From NCBI RefSeq assembly GCF_900292015.1, contig NZ_LR130759.1, positions 3,658,001 to 3,722,000 on the forward strand: a stretch of 64,000 bases of DNA, given 5' to 3'. Source of the DNA: Mycobacterium basiliense (GTDB lineage: Bacteria > Actinomycetota > Actinomycetes > Mycobacteriales > Mycobacteriaceae). Under the pieces are notes generated by a model that saw only the letters and a program-made list of their open reading frames with translations, had not been told where the DNA came from and searched no databases. The position numbers and the translations under genes were made by a program. Below are positions 46,467-56,284 of this stretch, piece after piece (the stretch's first letter is position 1; each line of letters begins with the position of its first letter).

Positions 46467-47741
46467 TCACTGGCCGCGGCTCCCACCAAGCTGACCGGTA
46501 TCGATTCGTTCCAGCCGGCCCTCGGTATACGAGGCGATCTGATCGACGATGACCCGCATCCGGGCACCATCATCGCCGGCGGCAGTGAACGCAGCGGCAT
46601 AGAGCGGGTCGAGTGTCCCGGGTGCCCCCGAGCACAGCCACTGCGCCACGCGATGGATGCGTTCGCGCTGAGTCGCCTGCGCTTGCAGATGACGTGGGTC
46701 GGACATGATGAACTGCAACGCCAAGATCTTGAGCAAGGCGACCTCGGCTCGCACCAGATCGGGCACTTGCAGATCGGCCTGGTAGCGCACCAACGGACCC
46801 GGGCCGGCCGCGGCGCGGGTGGTCGCGATCGCGGCCGACGCGAACCGTCCCACCAGCTCGCTGGTCAGCCGCTTCAATGCCACCGCCGCCGATAGCGTCG
46901 CATCGTATTTGCCGACCGCGGCCACCACCGGCAAGCCGGATAAGCGGCGGGCGGCTTGCATCAGATCGTCGGCAGTCACCCGGGCGAATTCGCTCTCCCC
47001 CAGCGCGGCGAGCGCCGCCGCATCGTCATTATCGGCGAGCACACGCAGGTCGATGCGTTCGGAGACGACGCCGTCCTCAACGTCGTGCACCGAGTACGCG
47101 ACGTCGTCAGCCCAATCCATCACCTGGGCTTCCAAGCACGGCCGGTCCGCGGGTGCACGCTCGCGGACCCAAGCGGCCGGTTCCCGGTCTTCGTCGTAGA
47201 AACCGAACTTGCGTCGCTTGTCATCGCGCGCCCATGGGTATTTGGTCACCGCGTCCAGCGCCGCCCGCGTCAGGTTCAGCCCCACGCTGGCACCGTCGTC
47301 GTCGAGAACCTTGGGCTCAAGGCTGGTCAGGATGCGGAAATTCTGCGCGTTGCCTTCGAAGCCACCGTAGCCGGCGGCGACGTCGTCGAGCGCCCGTTCG
47401 CCGTTGTGCCCGTAGGGCGGGTGCCCGATGTCGTGGGCCAGACCAGCCAACTCGACCAGATCCAGGTCACAGCCCAGTCCGATCGCCATTCCCCGCCCAA
47501 TCTGGGCCACTTCCAGCGAGTGGGTCAGTCGGGTGCGCGGAGTGTCGCCTTCCCTCGGCCCCACGACCTGGGTCTTGTCGGCGAGCCTGCGCAGCGCGGC
47601 ACTGTGCAGCACCCGAGCCCGGTCCCGGGCAAAGTCGGTGCGGTGCTGAGCTTCGGTCCCCGGCAGACCGGCGGTCTTGGGCGCTTCCAATACCCGCCGC
47701 TGACGGTCGAAGTCGTCATAAGGCTCTTGCGTCGTGCTCAC
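46467..47741 (-). CDS. dgt: dGTPase-like dNTP triphosphohydrolase Dgt
   Basis: The protein has 424 residues (431 in Rv2344c). HD-domain metal ligands are visible in [16 protein letters not shown] and [18 protein letters not shown], with a later Asp in [19 protein letters not shown]. It hydrolyses deoxynucleoside triphosphates to nucleoside and triphosphate, adjusting dNTP pools. Placed just before dnaG on the same strand, as in M. tuberculosis, linking nucleotide supply to priming. Confidence 0.95.
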   Translation of the reverse strand: MSTTQEPYDDFDRQRRVLEAPKTAGLPGTEAQHRTDFARDRARVLHSAALRRLADKTQVVGPREGDTPRTRLTHSLEVAQIGRGMAIGLGCDLDLVELAGLAHDIGHPPYGHNGERALDDVAAGYGGFEGNAQNFRILTSLEPKVLDDDGASVGLNLTRAALDAVTKYPWARDDKRRKFGFYDEDREPAAWVRERAPADRPCLEAQVMDWADDVAYSVHDVEDGVVSERIDLRVLADNDDAAALAALGESEFARVTADDLMQAARRLSGLPVVAAVGKYDATLSAAVALKRLTSELVGRFASAAIATTRAAAGPGPLVRYQADLQVPDLVRAEVALLKILALQFIMSDPRHLQAQATQRERIHRVAQWLCSGAPGTLDPLYAAAFTAAGDDGARMRVIVDQIASYTEGRLERIDTGQLGGSRGQ

Positions 47742-47848
47742 CGATCCACAGTCTGCCAGGCAGGTCGTCGGCCTCGACGCGTTCTCCCCGCACTAGCCTT
47801 GGCGCCGCTGGCACCTCGCCGGCGGGCGCCGCCAGGCTAAATTAGGTT

Positions 47849-49846
47849 ATGCGCATCGCTCGCCTGCTCGGCGCGGTCTTGACGATCTTCACCCTCGGCC
47901 TGCTACTGGCGCCGCCGTCCAGCGCGCAACCACCGTTCCGGCTGCCGAGTTACATCACCGACAACGCCGATGCATTGACCGCTGCCGGTCGCGCCGATGT
48001 GAAACTGGCCGTCGACCAGCTCTACTCCGATCAACACATCCGGCTGTGGGTGGTCTATGTCGACGAGTTCTCCGACCAAAGCGCGGTGAACTGGGCGCAG
48101 AGCACGGTACGCACCAGCGACTTGGGCAACTACGACGCACTGTTGGCGGTGGCCACCGTCGCCCGTTCCTATGCCTTCCTGGTGCCGTCGACGGTGAAAG
48201 AGGTCAGCGCCAGTCAGGTCGAAAGCATCCGCCGCAATCAGATCGAGCCCGCGTTGCGTAAGAACGACTGGGCCGGCGCCGCCGTTGCCGCAGCCAACGG
48301 ACTCAACAAGTCACCCAGCCCGGCCGGTGGCGTGTCGCTGCTGGTTGTCCTCGGCGTCATCGTCGCCGCCGCCCTGACCCTGTGGCTGGTAATGCGGTTC
48401 CGCGCCCGCCGACGACGCACAGACGCATTGGCTGCGGCACGACGGGTCGACCCCACAGATCCGCGCGCGTTGGCCGCCGTGCCGCTGGACGTGTTGGACG
48501 AGTTGTCCCGCGCGATGGTGGTAGACGTCGACAACGCATTACGTACCAGCTCCAATGAACTCGCGCTGGCCATTGATGAGTTCGGTGATGAACGAACGGC
48601 GCCTTTCAGCCGAGCGCTGAACAACGCCAAAGCCGCTCTGTCCCAAGCGTTCACGGTGCGTCAGCAACTTGACGACAGCAGACCGGAGACGCCGGCGCAA
48701 CGGCGTGAGTTGCTTACCCGGGTGATCGTATCGGCGGCCAACGCCGACCGCGAACTCGAGTCGCAGACCGAATCCTTTGAGAAGCTACGTGATTTGGTAA
48801 TCAACGCGCCGGCTCGGCTCGACTTGCTGACCCAGAAGTATGTCGAACTCACCACCCGCATTGCCCCGACCGAACAACGATTGGTCGAGCTGCACAACGA
48901 ATTCGGAGCCGCTGCCCTGAGCTCCATCTCCGCCAACGTCACCACGGCCCAGGAGCGGCTGGTGTTCGCCGACGCCAACATCAGCACGGCGCGTGATTTG
49001 GCCACCAAGGCCATCAGCGGCCAGCAGGCGCGATTGGTGGATGCGGTTCGCGCAGCCGAGTCCGCGCTCGGGCAAGCCCGCTCCCTGCTCGATGCGGTGG
49101 ACAGCGCCGCCAGCGACATCAGACACGCGGTCGCCGCGCTGCCCTCGGTAGTGGCTGACATTCAGGCGGACATCAAGTGCGCCAACGAACAACTACAGAA
49201 AGCACCGAGGAACAAATCCGCCTACACAGCAGAACTGATCGCGGCGCGCGACGCCGCCGCCAGAGCGTTGGACAATGCCCGCAGCGCAGGCGGCGCCGGC
49301 GCCGCCGATCCGCTCAGCGCATTTGCTCAGCTCACCAAGGCCGACACGGATCTTGATCGGCTGCTGGCCGCCATGGCTCAGGAACGCGCGAATGCCGAGC
49401 GCCTCAACCGTTCGTTCGAGCAGGCGCTCTTTACCGCGGAGTCCAGGGTGCGGGCGGTCTCGGAATACATCGATACCCGACGCGGCAGCATCGGCCCTGA
49501 AGCCAGGACCAGGCTCGCGGAGGCCAAACGTCAACTTGATGCCGCCCAGGACAAAAAACCGGCGGACCTGTCCCACGCGATTGCCTATGCCAATGCGGCG
49601 TCGACGCTGGCCGCCGACGCCCAGGCACTGGCCAACGCCGACGTGCAAGCCGCCCAGCGCGCGTACACCCGACAAGGGGGCAACAACACCGGCGCGATCC
49701 TCGGCGGGATCATCATCGGCGATCTGCTCAGCGGCGGCATGCGAGGAGGTTTCGGCGGCTGGAGCCCAACATCGTTCGGCGGTTCCTCCGGCTCATCCGG
49801 CGGCTCATCCGATGGCGGATTCCTGGGAGGCGGTGGGCGGTTCTAG
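47849..49846 (+). CDS. TPM-domain membrane protein with coiled coil (Rv2345 homologue)
   Basis: The protein has 665 residues. Signal peptide (ARLLGAVLTIFTLGLLLAPP) is followed by a TPM domain (about 30-150: YITDNADALTAAGRADVKLA, LRLWVVYVDE-like strand) and a membrane helix near 165-182 (SLLVVLGVIVAAALTLWLVM). A long Ala/Glu/Gln/Arg-rich coiled coil runs to about 600, and a Gly/Ser-rich tail ends GGFLGGGGRF. TPM domains occur in membrane-associated repair or phosphatase-like proteins; this one's role is unknown. TAAATT 5 bases before the ATG suggests a leaderless transcript. Matches Rv2345 in place and length. Confidence 0.88.
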   Translation: MRIARLLGAVLTIFTLGLLLAPPSSAQPPFRLPSYITDNADALTAAGRADVKLAVDQLYSDQHIRLWVVYVDEFSDQSAVNWAQSTVRTSDLGNYDALLAVATVARSYAFLVPSTVKEVSASQVESIRRNQIEPALRKNDWAGAAVAAANGLNKSPSPAGGVSLLVVLGVIVAAALTLWLVMRFRARRRRTDALAAARRVDPTDPRALAAVPLDVLDELSRAMVVDVDNALRTSSNELALAIDEFGDERTAPFSRALNNAKAALSQAFTVRQQLDDSRPETPAQRRELLTRVIVSAANADRELESQTESFEKLRDLVINAPARLDLLTQKYVELTTRIAPTEQRLVELHNEFGAAALSSISANVTTAQERLVFADANISTARDLATKAISGQQARLVDAVRAAESALGQARSLLDAVDSAASDIRHAVAALPSVVADIQADIKCANEQLQKAPRNKSAYTAELIAARDAAARALDNARSAGGAGAADPLSAFAQLTKADTDLDRLLAAMAQERANAERLNRSFEQALFTAESRVRAVSEYIDTRRGSIGPEARTRLAEAKRQLDAAQDKKPADLSHAIAYANAASTLAADAQALANADVQAAQRAYTRQGGNNTGAILGGIIIGDLLSGGMRGGFGGWSPTSFGGSSGSSGGSSDGGFLGGGGRF

Positions 49847-49965
49847 CCCCCGCCCACGAACGAAGCAGCCATCCAAGATCGAGCGGACAGCGTCGAGCGG
49901 AAGGCCAAGCCGTCCATCAGTGCCCAATAAATGGGGTGCACCCACGACTGCGTACGTCCAAAAGC

Positions 49966-50008
49966 GTACGTCCGCGTACGGGCACTTGGTACCCGTACGC
50001 GGACGTAC
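49966..50008. terminator. Perfect 17-bp inverted repeat between convergent genes
   Basis: Arms 49966-49982 and 49992-50008 are perfectly complementary with a 9-base loop, containing GTACGTCCGCGTACGGG. It lies between the plus-strand TPM gene and the minus-strand esx pair and can stop transcription from either side. No U-tract follows, as is common for mycobacterial hairpins. A similar word GTACGT also occurs just before it. Confidence 0.6.
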
Positions 50009-50075
50009 CTGGTCATCGGCCCGGCGGCGCACCGCTAGCGGTGCGCCGCCGCGAACCGTAACCCTCTGAGACCTA

Positions 50076-50360
50076 TCAGGCCCAGCTGGAGCCGACCGCG
50101 CTGTCGGTCTGCGCCATGTTGTTGCCGGCGGCCTGAACCTTCTGGCCGTGGGCGTTAGCCTGCTCGTAGATCACCTGGAAGTTACGGCCCAACTGGGTAA
50201 TGAACTCCTGGCAAGCCACCGAACCGGCGCCACCCCAAAAGTCACCGGCAGCCAGCACATCGCGAACGATGGCCTGGTGCTCGGCCTCGAGCGAGGCGGC
50301 CTGGGCGCGGATGAGAGCGCCGTGGGCGTCGACATCACCGAACTGGTAGTTAATGGTCAT
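50076..50360 (-). CDS. esxO: ESAT-6-like WXG100 protein (EsxO/EsxN subfamily)
   Basis: The protein has 94 residues. ATG 50360 follows AGGAGG 8 bases upstream. WXG motif in AAGDFWGGAGSVACQEF at the turn between two helices; C-terminus AVGSSWA. Belongs to the Mtb9.9 subfamily exported by ESX-5-type systems as a heterodimer with the adjacent EsxP-type protein. Differs from the second copy at 62053 at only a few positions (SLEAEH versus ALEAEH, YEQ versus YQQ, AQTD versus ASTD). It is second in the esxP-esxO operon. Confidence 0.92.
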   Translation of the reverse strand: MTINYQFGDVDAHGALIRAQAASLEAEHQAIVRDVLAAGDFWGGAGSVACQEFITQLGRNFQVIYEQANAHGQKVQAAGNNMAQTDSAVGSSWA

Positions 50361-50398
50361 TGGTTTTGTCCTCCTGGATCGAAGCTGTCTGGTTGGTA

Positions 50399-50695
50399 CT
50401 AGCTGCTCAGGACCTGCTGCGAAGACTGCTCTTGAGTCTCGTAGTGGTTGGCGTCGCGGACGAGCCCGTCGCGCACACCGTGCAGCATGTTGACAATGTT
50501 GCGGAAGGCCTGGTTCATCTGGCCCATAGTGTCCAGCGAGGTCGCCGAGGCCAGGCCGCTCCAGCCCGCACCGGCGATGTTCTGCGAGGACGCCCACATC
50601 CGACGAGCCTCGTCTTCCACCGTCTGGGCGTGGGCCTCAAAGCGTCCCGCCATTGCCCGCATAGCGTGCGGGTCCGTCATAAAGCGTGTGGCCAT
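50399..50695 (-). CDS. esxP: CFP-10-like WXG100 protein (EsxP/QILSS subfamily)
   Basis: The protein has 98 residues: [20 protein letters not shown] start, WSG turn in [16 protein letters not shown], and C-terminal [14 protein letters not shown] carrying the ESX export signal YxxxE-like (YETQE). Partner of the EsxO-type protein 38 bp downstream. Differs from the copy at 62364 by one residue (Ala versus Ser before GAGWSG). Four 26-bp tandem repeats lie just upstream of its start. Confidence 0.92.
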   Translation of the reverse strand: MATRFMTDPHAMRAMAGRFEAHAQTVEDEARRMWASSQNIAGAGWSGLASATSLDTMGQMNQAFRNIVNMLHGVRDGLVRDANHYETQEQSSQQVLSS

Positions 50696-50737
50696 GTTCC
50701 TTGTCTCCTTGCTACCTGGACCTACTACTTGGGACTT

Positions 50738-50841
50738 CTCGGACAGATTGGTTGTTGGATGTACTCGGACAGATTGGTTGTTAGGTGTACTCGGACAGAT
50801 TGGTTGTTGGGACTACTCGGACAGATTGATTGCTGGGATCA
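50738..50841 (+). repeat. Tandem repeat, four copies of 26 bp
   Basis: The unit begins CTCGGACAGATTGGTTGTTG and recurs at 50738, 50764, 50790 and 50816; the last copy has two changes (GATTGATTGCTG). It lies in the 209-bp gap upstream of esxP. No spacers, so not CRISPR. Regulatory effect on esxP-esxO unknown. Confidence 0.9.
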
Positions 50842-50904
50842 CCGGCCGCCGGATACCGAAGCCGCCAATCAATCGTGAAAGAACGACAGTCTGCCCCCTC
50901 TCTC

Positions 50905-51246
50905 TTAGCCGGCCGCCGGGGAATTCGGTATGACGCTGCTGCTGCTACGCGGCACTTCGAAGCGAGGTTCGGCATTGGCTGCCTCCCACTCTCGCCATTC
51001 GGCCCACTCGTCCCATTCGTCTGTGGCTGCCGCGGCCGCATCCGCATCCGCCGCGTCGACCGCCACGGCGTCGGCGCCCTCTTCAGGCTCCGGCGCCCAG
51101 TGGTCATAGTCATCCGGCGGAACAGCCGTACCCCAGCTGAGCGGAACCGACAACCCGCAGAGCATTCCCGACTCGCCACGCTTCGCCGCCACGGCATCGG
51201 GCGGTAGGGGCGGACCAAGAGGCAAAAGCACGTTGTCCCCTTCCAA
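50905..51246 (-). CDS. Rv2348c-like small acidic protein
   Basis: The protein has 113 residues (Rv2348c about 108). N-terminal MLCGLSVPLSWG block, an acidic Ala/Asp-rich middle, then a striking Trp-periodic stretch EWDEWAEWREWEAAN, and a Ser/Pro-rich tail. No signal peptide. In M. tuberculosis the gene lies between the esxO/P pair and plcC, as here; the protein is known mainly as an antigen. Function unknown. Confidence 0.75.
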   Translation of the reverse strand: MEGDNVLLPLGPPLPPDAVAAKRGESGMLCGLSVPLSWGTAVPPDDYDHWAPEPEEGADAVAVDAADADAAAAATDEWDEWAEWREWEAANAEPRFEVPRSSSSVIPNSPAAG

Positions 51247-51456
51247 GTGCCGATCTCAAGAACTCAACACTCGACGGCTAACGCAAACCACCGAGCACTC
51301 CGAATCGTAAGGCAATATCGGGAGCGATATCGCCCAAATCCAGGATTTTTTCGCATGCCCACAAGAAAGGCCGCGGTCCTGTGTATGCGATCCAGCGTTT
51401 GTGGCATTACCCCAATAATCACCAACCGGTCAGTTGATCCGCACCGGTCAGCTCGG

Positions 51457-53010
51457 CTAACAGATGCCGCTGGGGATACCGCGCACCGGCGTTGTTTCCT
51501 GCGTCGGCATCACCTGCGGGTACGGAACCCGATAGGGAAGCCCCCGGTTCAAGAAACCCAACACCGCATTCGGCAGGCACTTGGCCACCTTGGGCAGCTG
51601 GCGGCCGGGGTGGTCCAGGTTGGGCGGAGACGGGTTGGGCGGAACGGCAAAATTGAACGCCGACGTCATGTCCCCGGTCACGCTGGCACGCCAAGGGGTC
51701 AGGTTGGGAACCGGAACCCCGAACCGCTTGCCGATGAGTTGCAACTGTGAGGTGTGATCGAACTGGTCATGAACCATCAGCCCACCGCGGCTGTAGGGCG
51801 AGATGACGAAACAGGGCACGCGGTAGCCCAGCCCGATCGGCCCGCGTATGCCGCCTGAGCCGTCCACTTTGTCGATGTCAACGGTGTTGGGAATCCATTC
51901 GCCGGGCGTGCCTACCGGCGCAGTCGGCGGCGTGACGTGGTCGAAAAAGCCACCGTGTTCGTCGTAGGCAATGATCAGCGCGGTTTTCTCCCACACCGCT
52001 GGATTGCGAAGCAACGCACGTAGCAGATTGACGATGGTGACCGCACCCACCGCGATCGGAAACGAAGGGTGCTCAGAATTGATGGTCAGCGGGACAACCC
52101 AAGAGACATTGGGCAGCCTGTTGTTCATGATGTCGAGGACAAAGTCCCCTGGGTAGGTCGGAGCAATGCCGTAGCGAGCCAGATCCGACCTCGGATCCGC
52201 CGCCTGCTTGAAACTCCCGACGTACCCGTTGCGGCTTAGGGTCGTGTCGTTGAGACCACCGAGCAACTTGCTGTTGTAGACCTTCCAACTGACGCCGGCA
52301 TCGCTGAGGTTCTGCGGCATGATGCGCCAGCTGAATGTCAATTTCGGCTGGATGCTCGGCTCCACTATCTGCGGACCGCCTTGGTCTCCCTCAGGGTTGA
52401 CAGTGCCGCTGATCCAATAGAGTCGGTTCGGCATCGTGCCGCCCAACAGCGACGAGTGGTAGCGGTCGCAGATTGTGAAGGTGTCGGCCAGTAGGTAGTG
52501 GATGGGGATATCGGGACGCGCGTAGTAGCCCATAACCACCGGAGTATTGCCCGCCGATCGGGTTCTGGCCTGAGCCGGAAGCCAACCGTCGTTGGCCCCA
52601 CCGTTCCAGGACAAATGGGCCGCAATCCACTGGTGATCGGGATCGTTGACGCATTCGCCCACACCGTTGGGCCCCCGGGTCGTATCAATGCGGTACGGCA
52701 ACGTGGTGCCGGCGGGGTCGATCGCTTGGGTTCGTGGATTCCACCCCCGCTGGGCAAACAACGGCGTCGGGGTATCGAACCCGTCGATACCCGAGAGGGT
52801 GCCGAAGTAGTGATCGAATGATCTGTTCTCCTGCAGACACAACACGATGTGCTCGATGTCGGTCAAATTCCCAGAGCAAGGGCCAGCCGCATAAGCCTTT
52901 TCAATCACTGGCGCGGCCCAGTCCGTCAGAAATGCCGCCGCGCCAGCACCAGTCGCCTTTGCCAGGAATTCTCGACGCGACATCCCAGCGAAAGCATCCT
53001 GGCTCACCAC
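51457..53010 (-). CDS. Phospholipase C, Tat-exported (PlcA/B/C family)
   Basis: GTG 53010, six bases after AAGGAG, gives 517 residues. Twin-arginine signal [18 protein letters not shown] precedes the mature enzyme. Phosphoesterase motifs: [14 protein letters not shown] near the start of the mature part, [20 protein letters not shown], and [20 protein letters not shown] with metal/active-site residues. It cleaves phosphatidylcholine and sphingomyelin at the cell surface or outside. About as similar to its downstream neighbour as mycobacterial plc paralogues are; H37Rv has three in this place (plcA-C), here two. Exact orthology to plcA, B or C is not assignable. Confidence 0.92.
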   Translation of the reverse strand: MVSQDAFAGMSRREFLAKATGAGAAAFLTDWAAPVIEKAYAAGPCSGNLTDIEHIVLCLQENRSFDHYFGTLSGIDGFDTPTPLFAQRGWNPRTQAIDPAGTTLPYRIDTTRGPNGVGECVNDPDHQWIAAHLSWNGGANDGWLPAQARTRSAGNTPVVMGYYARPDIPIHYLLADTFTICDRYHSSLLGGTMPNRLYWISGTVNPEGDQGGPQIVEPSIQPKLTFSWRIMPQNLSDAGVSWKVYNSKLLGGLNDTTLSRNGYVGSFKQAADPRSDLARYGIAPTYPGDFVLDIMNNRLPNVSWVVPLTINSEHPSFPIAVGAVTIVNLLRALLRNPAVWEKTALIIAYDEHGGFFDHVTPPTAPVGTPGEWIPNTVDIDKVDGSGGIRGPIGLGYRVPCFVISPYSRGGLMVHDQFDHTSQLQLIGKRFGVPVPNLTPWRASVTGDMTSAFNFAVPPNPSPPNLDHPGRQLPKVAKCLPNAVLGFLNRGLPYRVPYPQVMPTQETTPVRGIPSGIC

Positions 53011-53299
53011 ATTGCACTCCTTCACTTATTCCGGCCCACCGTATATTCACAACGGGGACAGCATCCACACGTCAACCGGCGTGTCGCATAGGGGATTTAC
53101 GCCGTATACGACTGCGGTCGCCGCTGAGCGCACGGAAACTCGAAACCCAGCGTCAGCCGGTACCACCGCGAGTCCTGCCCAACCAGATGGTCGAACATAC
53201 CCCGTACGGGCGTTTGCTCTGAGATTTCGGCGATCAATTCCTGAGCGGGAATTCCTTTCGACGTCTACAGCAGATACGCACGAGCAAGTTCCTAGTCGA
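53011..53299. other. Spacer between the two plc genes
   Basis: 289 bp without a supported gene. The upstream plc has its own AAGGAG (53017-53022). The spacer is long enough for a separate promoter; no operator or terminator hairpin was obvious. Confidence 0.35.
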
Positions 53300-54856
53300 T
53301 CAACAGAGACCGCTGGGAATTCCGCGAGTCGGAGTACTTTCCTGCGAGGGCATCATCTGCGGATAGGGCACCCGATAGGGAATGGCCGGCAGCGCGCCGT
53401 CGGTGGTTCCCAACACCACGTTGGGAATGCATTGCGGCAGTTTCGGCACCGCGGCCAGCAGCGGGTGGCTCAGGTTCGGTCTGGACGGGTTCGGCGGGGT
53501 GGCGAAGTTGAATGCCGACGTCATATCGCCAACCACACCGTCGCGCCAGGCGGTCAGGTTGGGCACCGGCACCCCAAATCGCGCCCGGATCAACTTCAGC
53601 TGCGAGGTGTGGTCGAACGTGTCGTGGACCATCAATCCGCCGCGGCTGAACGGGGAAACGACTATGCAGGGCACGCGAAAGCCCAGACCGAGCGGCCCGC
53701 GGATGCCCCCGGACCCGGAAACCGCGTTGATATCTGGCACCGTTACCCATTCGCCGGGCGTCCCCGGTGGTGCAGTCGGCGGGGTCACGTGATCGAAGAA
53801 GCCGCCGTTCTCGTCGTAACTGATGATCAGGGCTGTTTTTTCCCACACCGCGGGATTGGACAGCAAGATCCTTAGCGCGGTCACCATGGCCACCGCACCG
53901 AGCGCCACCGGCAACGCGGGGTGCTCGGACTGGATGAAGTTCGGCACCAACCAGGAGACTCGCGGCAATCTATTGGCTTTGACATCGGCCGCGAAGTCCA
54001 CCGGGTAGCTCGGCGCGATGCCGTAACGAGCCAGGTTCGATCTCGGATCAGCGGACTGTGCGAAGGCCTGCACCAGCCCGTTGTTGCTGATGGGCGTATT
54101 TATGAACCGCCCCGCATCCTTGTTCTGATACACCTTCCAACTGACGCCGGCATCTTCGAGGTTTTGTGGCATGATTCGCCAGCTGTATTGATGCAACGGC
54201 AGGAAACCGGGTTCCACGAGCTGGGGACCGCCATTGGTACCGGCCGGGTCGATCCAGGCGCTTAACCAGTACAGCCTGTTGGGCAAGGTGCCGGTCAGCA
54301 GTGAACAATAATAGCCGTCGCAAACCGTGAACGTGTCGGCCAGCAAGTAATGGATCGGAATATCCTGGCGCGTGTAATGACCCATCGTCATGGGCACATA
54401 GGGTCCCGTACGAGTATTGGCCTGCGCCGGCAACCAGTTGTCGTTGGCGCCGCCGTTCCACGACTGGTGCATCGCAGTCCACTGGTGCTCCGGATCGTTG
54501 ACGCATTCGCCGTCCAGGAATGGGCCTCGCGTCGTGTCCAGGCGGAACGGAATGGTAGTCCCGGCCGGGTCGAGCGATTGCGTCCTCGGGTTCCAGCCCT
54601 TTTGCTGAAACGCTGGCGACGGGTCGTTGAAACCCTGGACGCTGGACAGGGTGCCAAAGTAGTGATCGAACGACCGGTTCTCCTGCATCAACAACACGAT
54701 GTGTTCGATATCGGAGAGATGCCCAGAGCATGGCCCGGCACCGTAGGCCTTCTCAATCACCGGGGCGGCATAGTCCATCAGCAACGCCGCCGCGCCAGCA
54801 CCACTGAGCTTGGTGAGAAACTCCCGACGTGACATCCCCTGGAACGGGTTTCTCAC
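53300..54856 (-). CDS. Phospholipase C, Tat-exported (PlcA/B/C family), second copy
   Basis: GTG 54856, seven bases after AGGGAGG, gives 518 residues; the open frame upstream to 55273 is not plc-like. Tat signal [20 protein letters not shown]. Motifs [38 protein letters not shown] and [20 protein letters not shown]. Same activity class as the neighbour. Both copies end IPSG(I/L)C with a terminal Cys, a family feature in mycobacteria. Tandem placement on one strand suggests duplication with later divergence. Confidence 0.92.
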   Translation of the reverse strand: MRNPFQGMSRREFLTKLSGAGAAALLMDYAAPVIEKAYGAGPCSGHLSDIEHIVLLMQENRSFDHYFGTLSSVQGFNDPSPAFQQKGWNPRTQSLDPAGTTIPFRLDTTRGPFLDGECVNDPEHQWTAMHQSWNGGANDNWLPAQANTRTGPYVPMTMGHYTRQDIPIHYLLADTFTVCDGYYCSLLTGTLPNRLYWLSAWIDPAGTNGGPQLVEPGFLPLHQYSWRIMPQNLEDAGVSWKVYQNKDAGRFINTPISNNGLVQAFAQSADPRSNLARYGIAPSYPVDFAADVKANRLPRVSWLVPNFIQSEHPALPVALGAVAMVTALRILLSNPAVWEKTALIISYDENGGFFDHVTPPTAPPGTPGEWVTVPDINAVSGSGGIRGPLGLGFRVPCIVVSPFSRGGLMVHDTFDHTSQLKLIRARFGVPVPNLTAWRDGVVGDMTSAFNFATPPNPSRPNLSHPLLAAVPKLPQCIPNVVLGTTDGALPAIPYRVPYPQMMPSQESTPTRGIPSGLC

Positions 54857-55502
54857 TGAATCTGCCTCCCTGCGAATAGTCCAAGTCACGGTATAGTTAC
54901 GACAGCTGTGCGCCGGGATACAGCAACGGCGTGTCGCGGTTGGCGTCTCTGAGTAGCAAATGCCCCAGCACCGTTTTCGACGTCGGCGCGTGACCGCCTG
55001 CCGGATATCGGACCGCCATCCAGTGGTCCAACGGGTTCTCCTACGCGGCCCCACCACGCTGGGTCGACCGCATGGGTAAACACCGGCGGAGAAGGCCAGC
55101 AATCCACCCCGTGAACGACCGTGTCGATCGGCGCCCGGCCGCCTCATCGGCTGGCGGGCAACGAAAGTCAACGAATTCGCGGCTCCTGGAAGCCCCTCGG
55201 GTGGGTGTCTGACCCGATCTCTGCGCGCCGCCACCGCGGCCTTCGACAACGACCATTGGCTGATGGCGCGCAAACCCGTGGGATTAACGGCGCACGACGA
55301 AAAATTTATCTAATCCCACATTCCTAATCGATCCCTCATAGAGCTATTTCTCCGACGGCCAGCAGCTCCACAGGCCGTGACATCGTTCCAGGTCAGACCG
55401 CCACATACCATTTCTTGTGCGATCGCATTAGATGCCGGCTGTCTTATTCTGGCGCCAGAAAAGATTTGCAGCTCAAGTAATCTCGCCGTGATTGAAAAAA
55501 CA
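54857..55502. other. Gap with a possible gene tail remnant
   Basis: A reverse frame from about 55040 to a TAA at 54897 reads [18 protein letters not shown], then [25 protein letters not shown], preceded by a stop. It looks like the C-terminus of a lost protein; family not recognised. 55300-55500 is AT-rich and probably carries the promoter of the GAP-family gene. Confidence 0.25.
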
Positions 55503-56276
55503 ATGTCTGATCAGGGTTCCGCAATCCGAAGGGTGGTTGTAGCGTCCGTTGCCATGTGGGGCACGGTGCTGGTGTTGGCTCTTGTGGCGACGGCCGACCC
55601 GGTGCGCATCGGGGTCGGCGTGCTGATTTCATCGCGGCCTCATGCGGCGACTCAACTGGTTGCGTTCTGGCTCGGCGGCATTACCACCAGCGTTGCCTTG
55701 GCCGTGGGAGTGCTTTTCGGGCTACGTGAGTTCGCACTCAGCGCAATGCATCGGTGGGAAATCGCCACGGCCAGCTCCACCGCCGGTCACGTGCAGATCG
55801 CGATGGGGGTGCTGGCTTTGCTTATCGCCGCGATAGCGGTTGGCCGCGCGCCGCATCAGCGGGCGCGCCTGGGAATCTCTGACGTCGCCGGGTCACATTG
55901 GCAGGTGCAGACCTCGACGGCGATCTCCAGACTCTCCGCACGTGCGGAGCTTGCGTTGCAGGCCCGACCGTTGCGGGTGGCATTCCTCCTCGGAGTCGGG
56001 ATGTTGGTCGATTTTAGGTTCTTGGCGGCCCTCACCGCGATCGTCGCCTCGGGATCCACGGTAAGCACCCAGATCAGCGCGGCGGGGATCTACACCGTCA
56101 TCGCGCTGTCCTTCGTCGAGCTCCCACTGGCCAGCCAACTAGCGGCGCCGACAAGAACCAGCCAGATCATGTCGGTGGTGCACGGCTGGGTCAAGGCACG
56201 ACGGCAACAGTTCTTCGCAGTCATCATCGCCCTGCTCGGCGTTTTCCTGATGACCAGCGGAATAGGACACGTCTGA
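55503..56276 (+). CDS. GAP-family (peptidoglycolipid-addressing) membrane protein
   Basis: ATG 55503 (MSDQGSAIRRVVV) gives 257 residues; an upstream ATG at 55377 adds an unlikely polar stretch. Six membrane helices in two blocks with a polar loop (about 110-150). First helix has LVLALVATADPVRIGVGVLI, the family hallmark of a Asp-Pro in helix 1, and LRVAFLLGVGMLVDFRFLAA later. GAP/Sap proteins in mycobacteria are needed for surface display of glycopeptidolipids or sulfolipid-1. The lipid handled here is unknown. It converges with the two-kinase gene, 8 bp between stops. Confidence 0.78.
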   Translation: MSDQGSAIRRVVVASVAMWGTVLVLALVATADPVRIGVGVLISSRPHAATQLVAFWLGGITTSVALAVGVLFGLREFALSAMHRWEIATASSTAGHVQIAMGVLALLIAAIAVGRAPHQRARLGISDVAGSHWQVQTSTAISRLSARAELALQARPLRVAFLLGVGMLVDFRFLAALTAIVASGSTVSTQISAAGIYTVIALSFVELPLASQLAAPTRTSQIMSVVHGWVKARRQQFFAVIIALLGVFLMTSGIGHV

Positions 56277-56284
56277 GCCGGGCT

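Noticed and set aside
50738..50841. CRISPR array
   Set aside because: The 26-bp units abut directly with no spacers and no cas genes are nearby.
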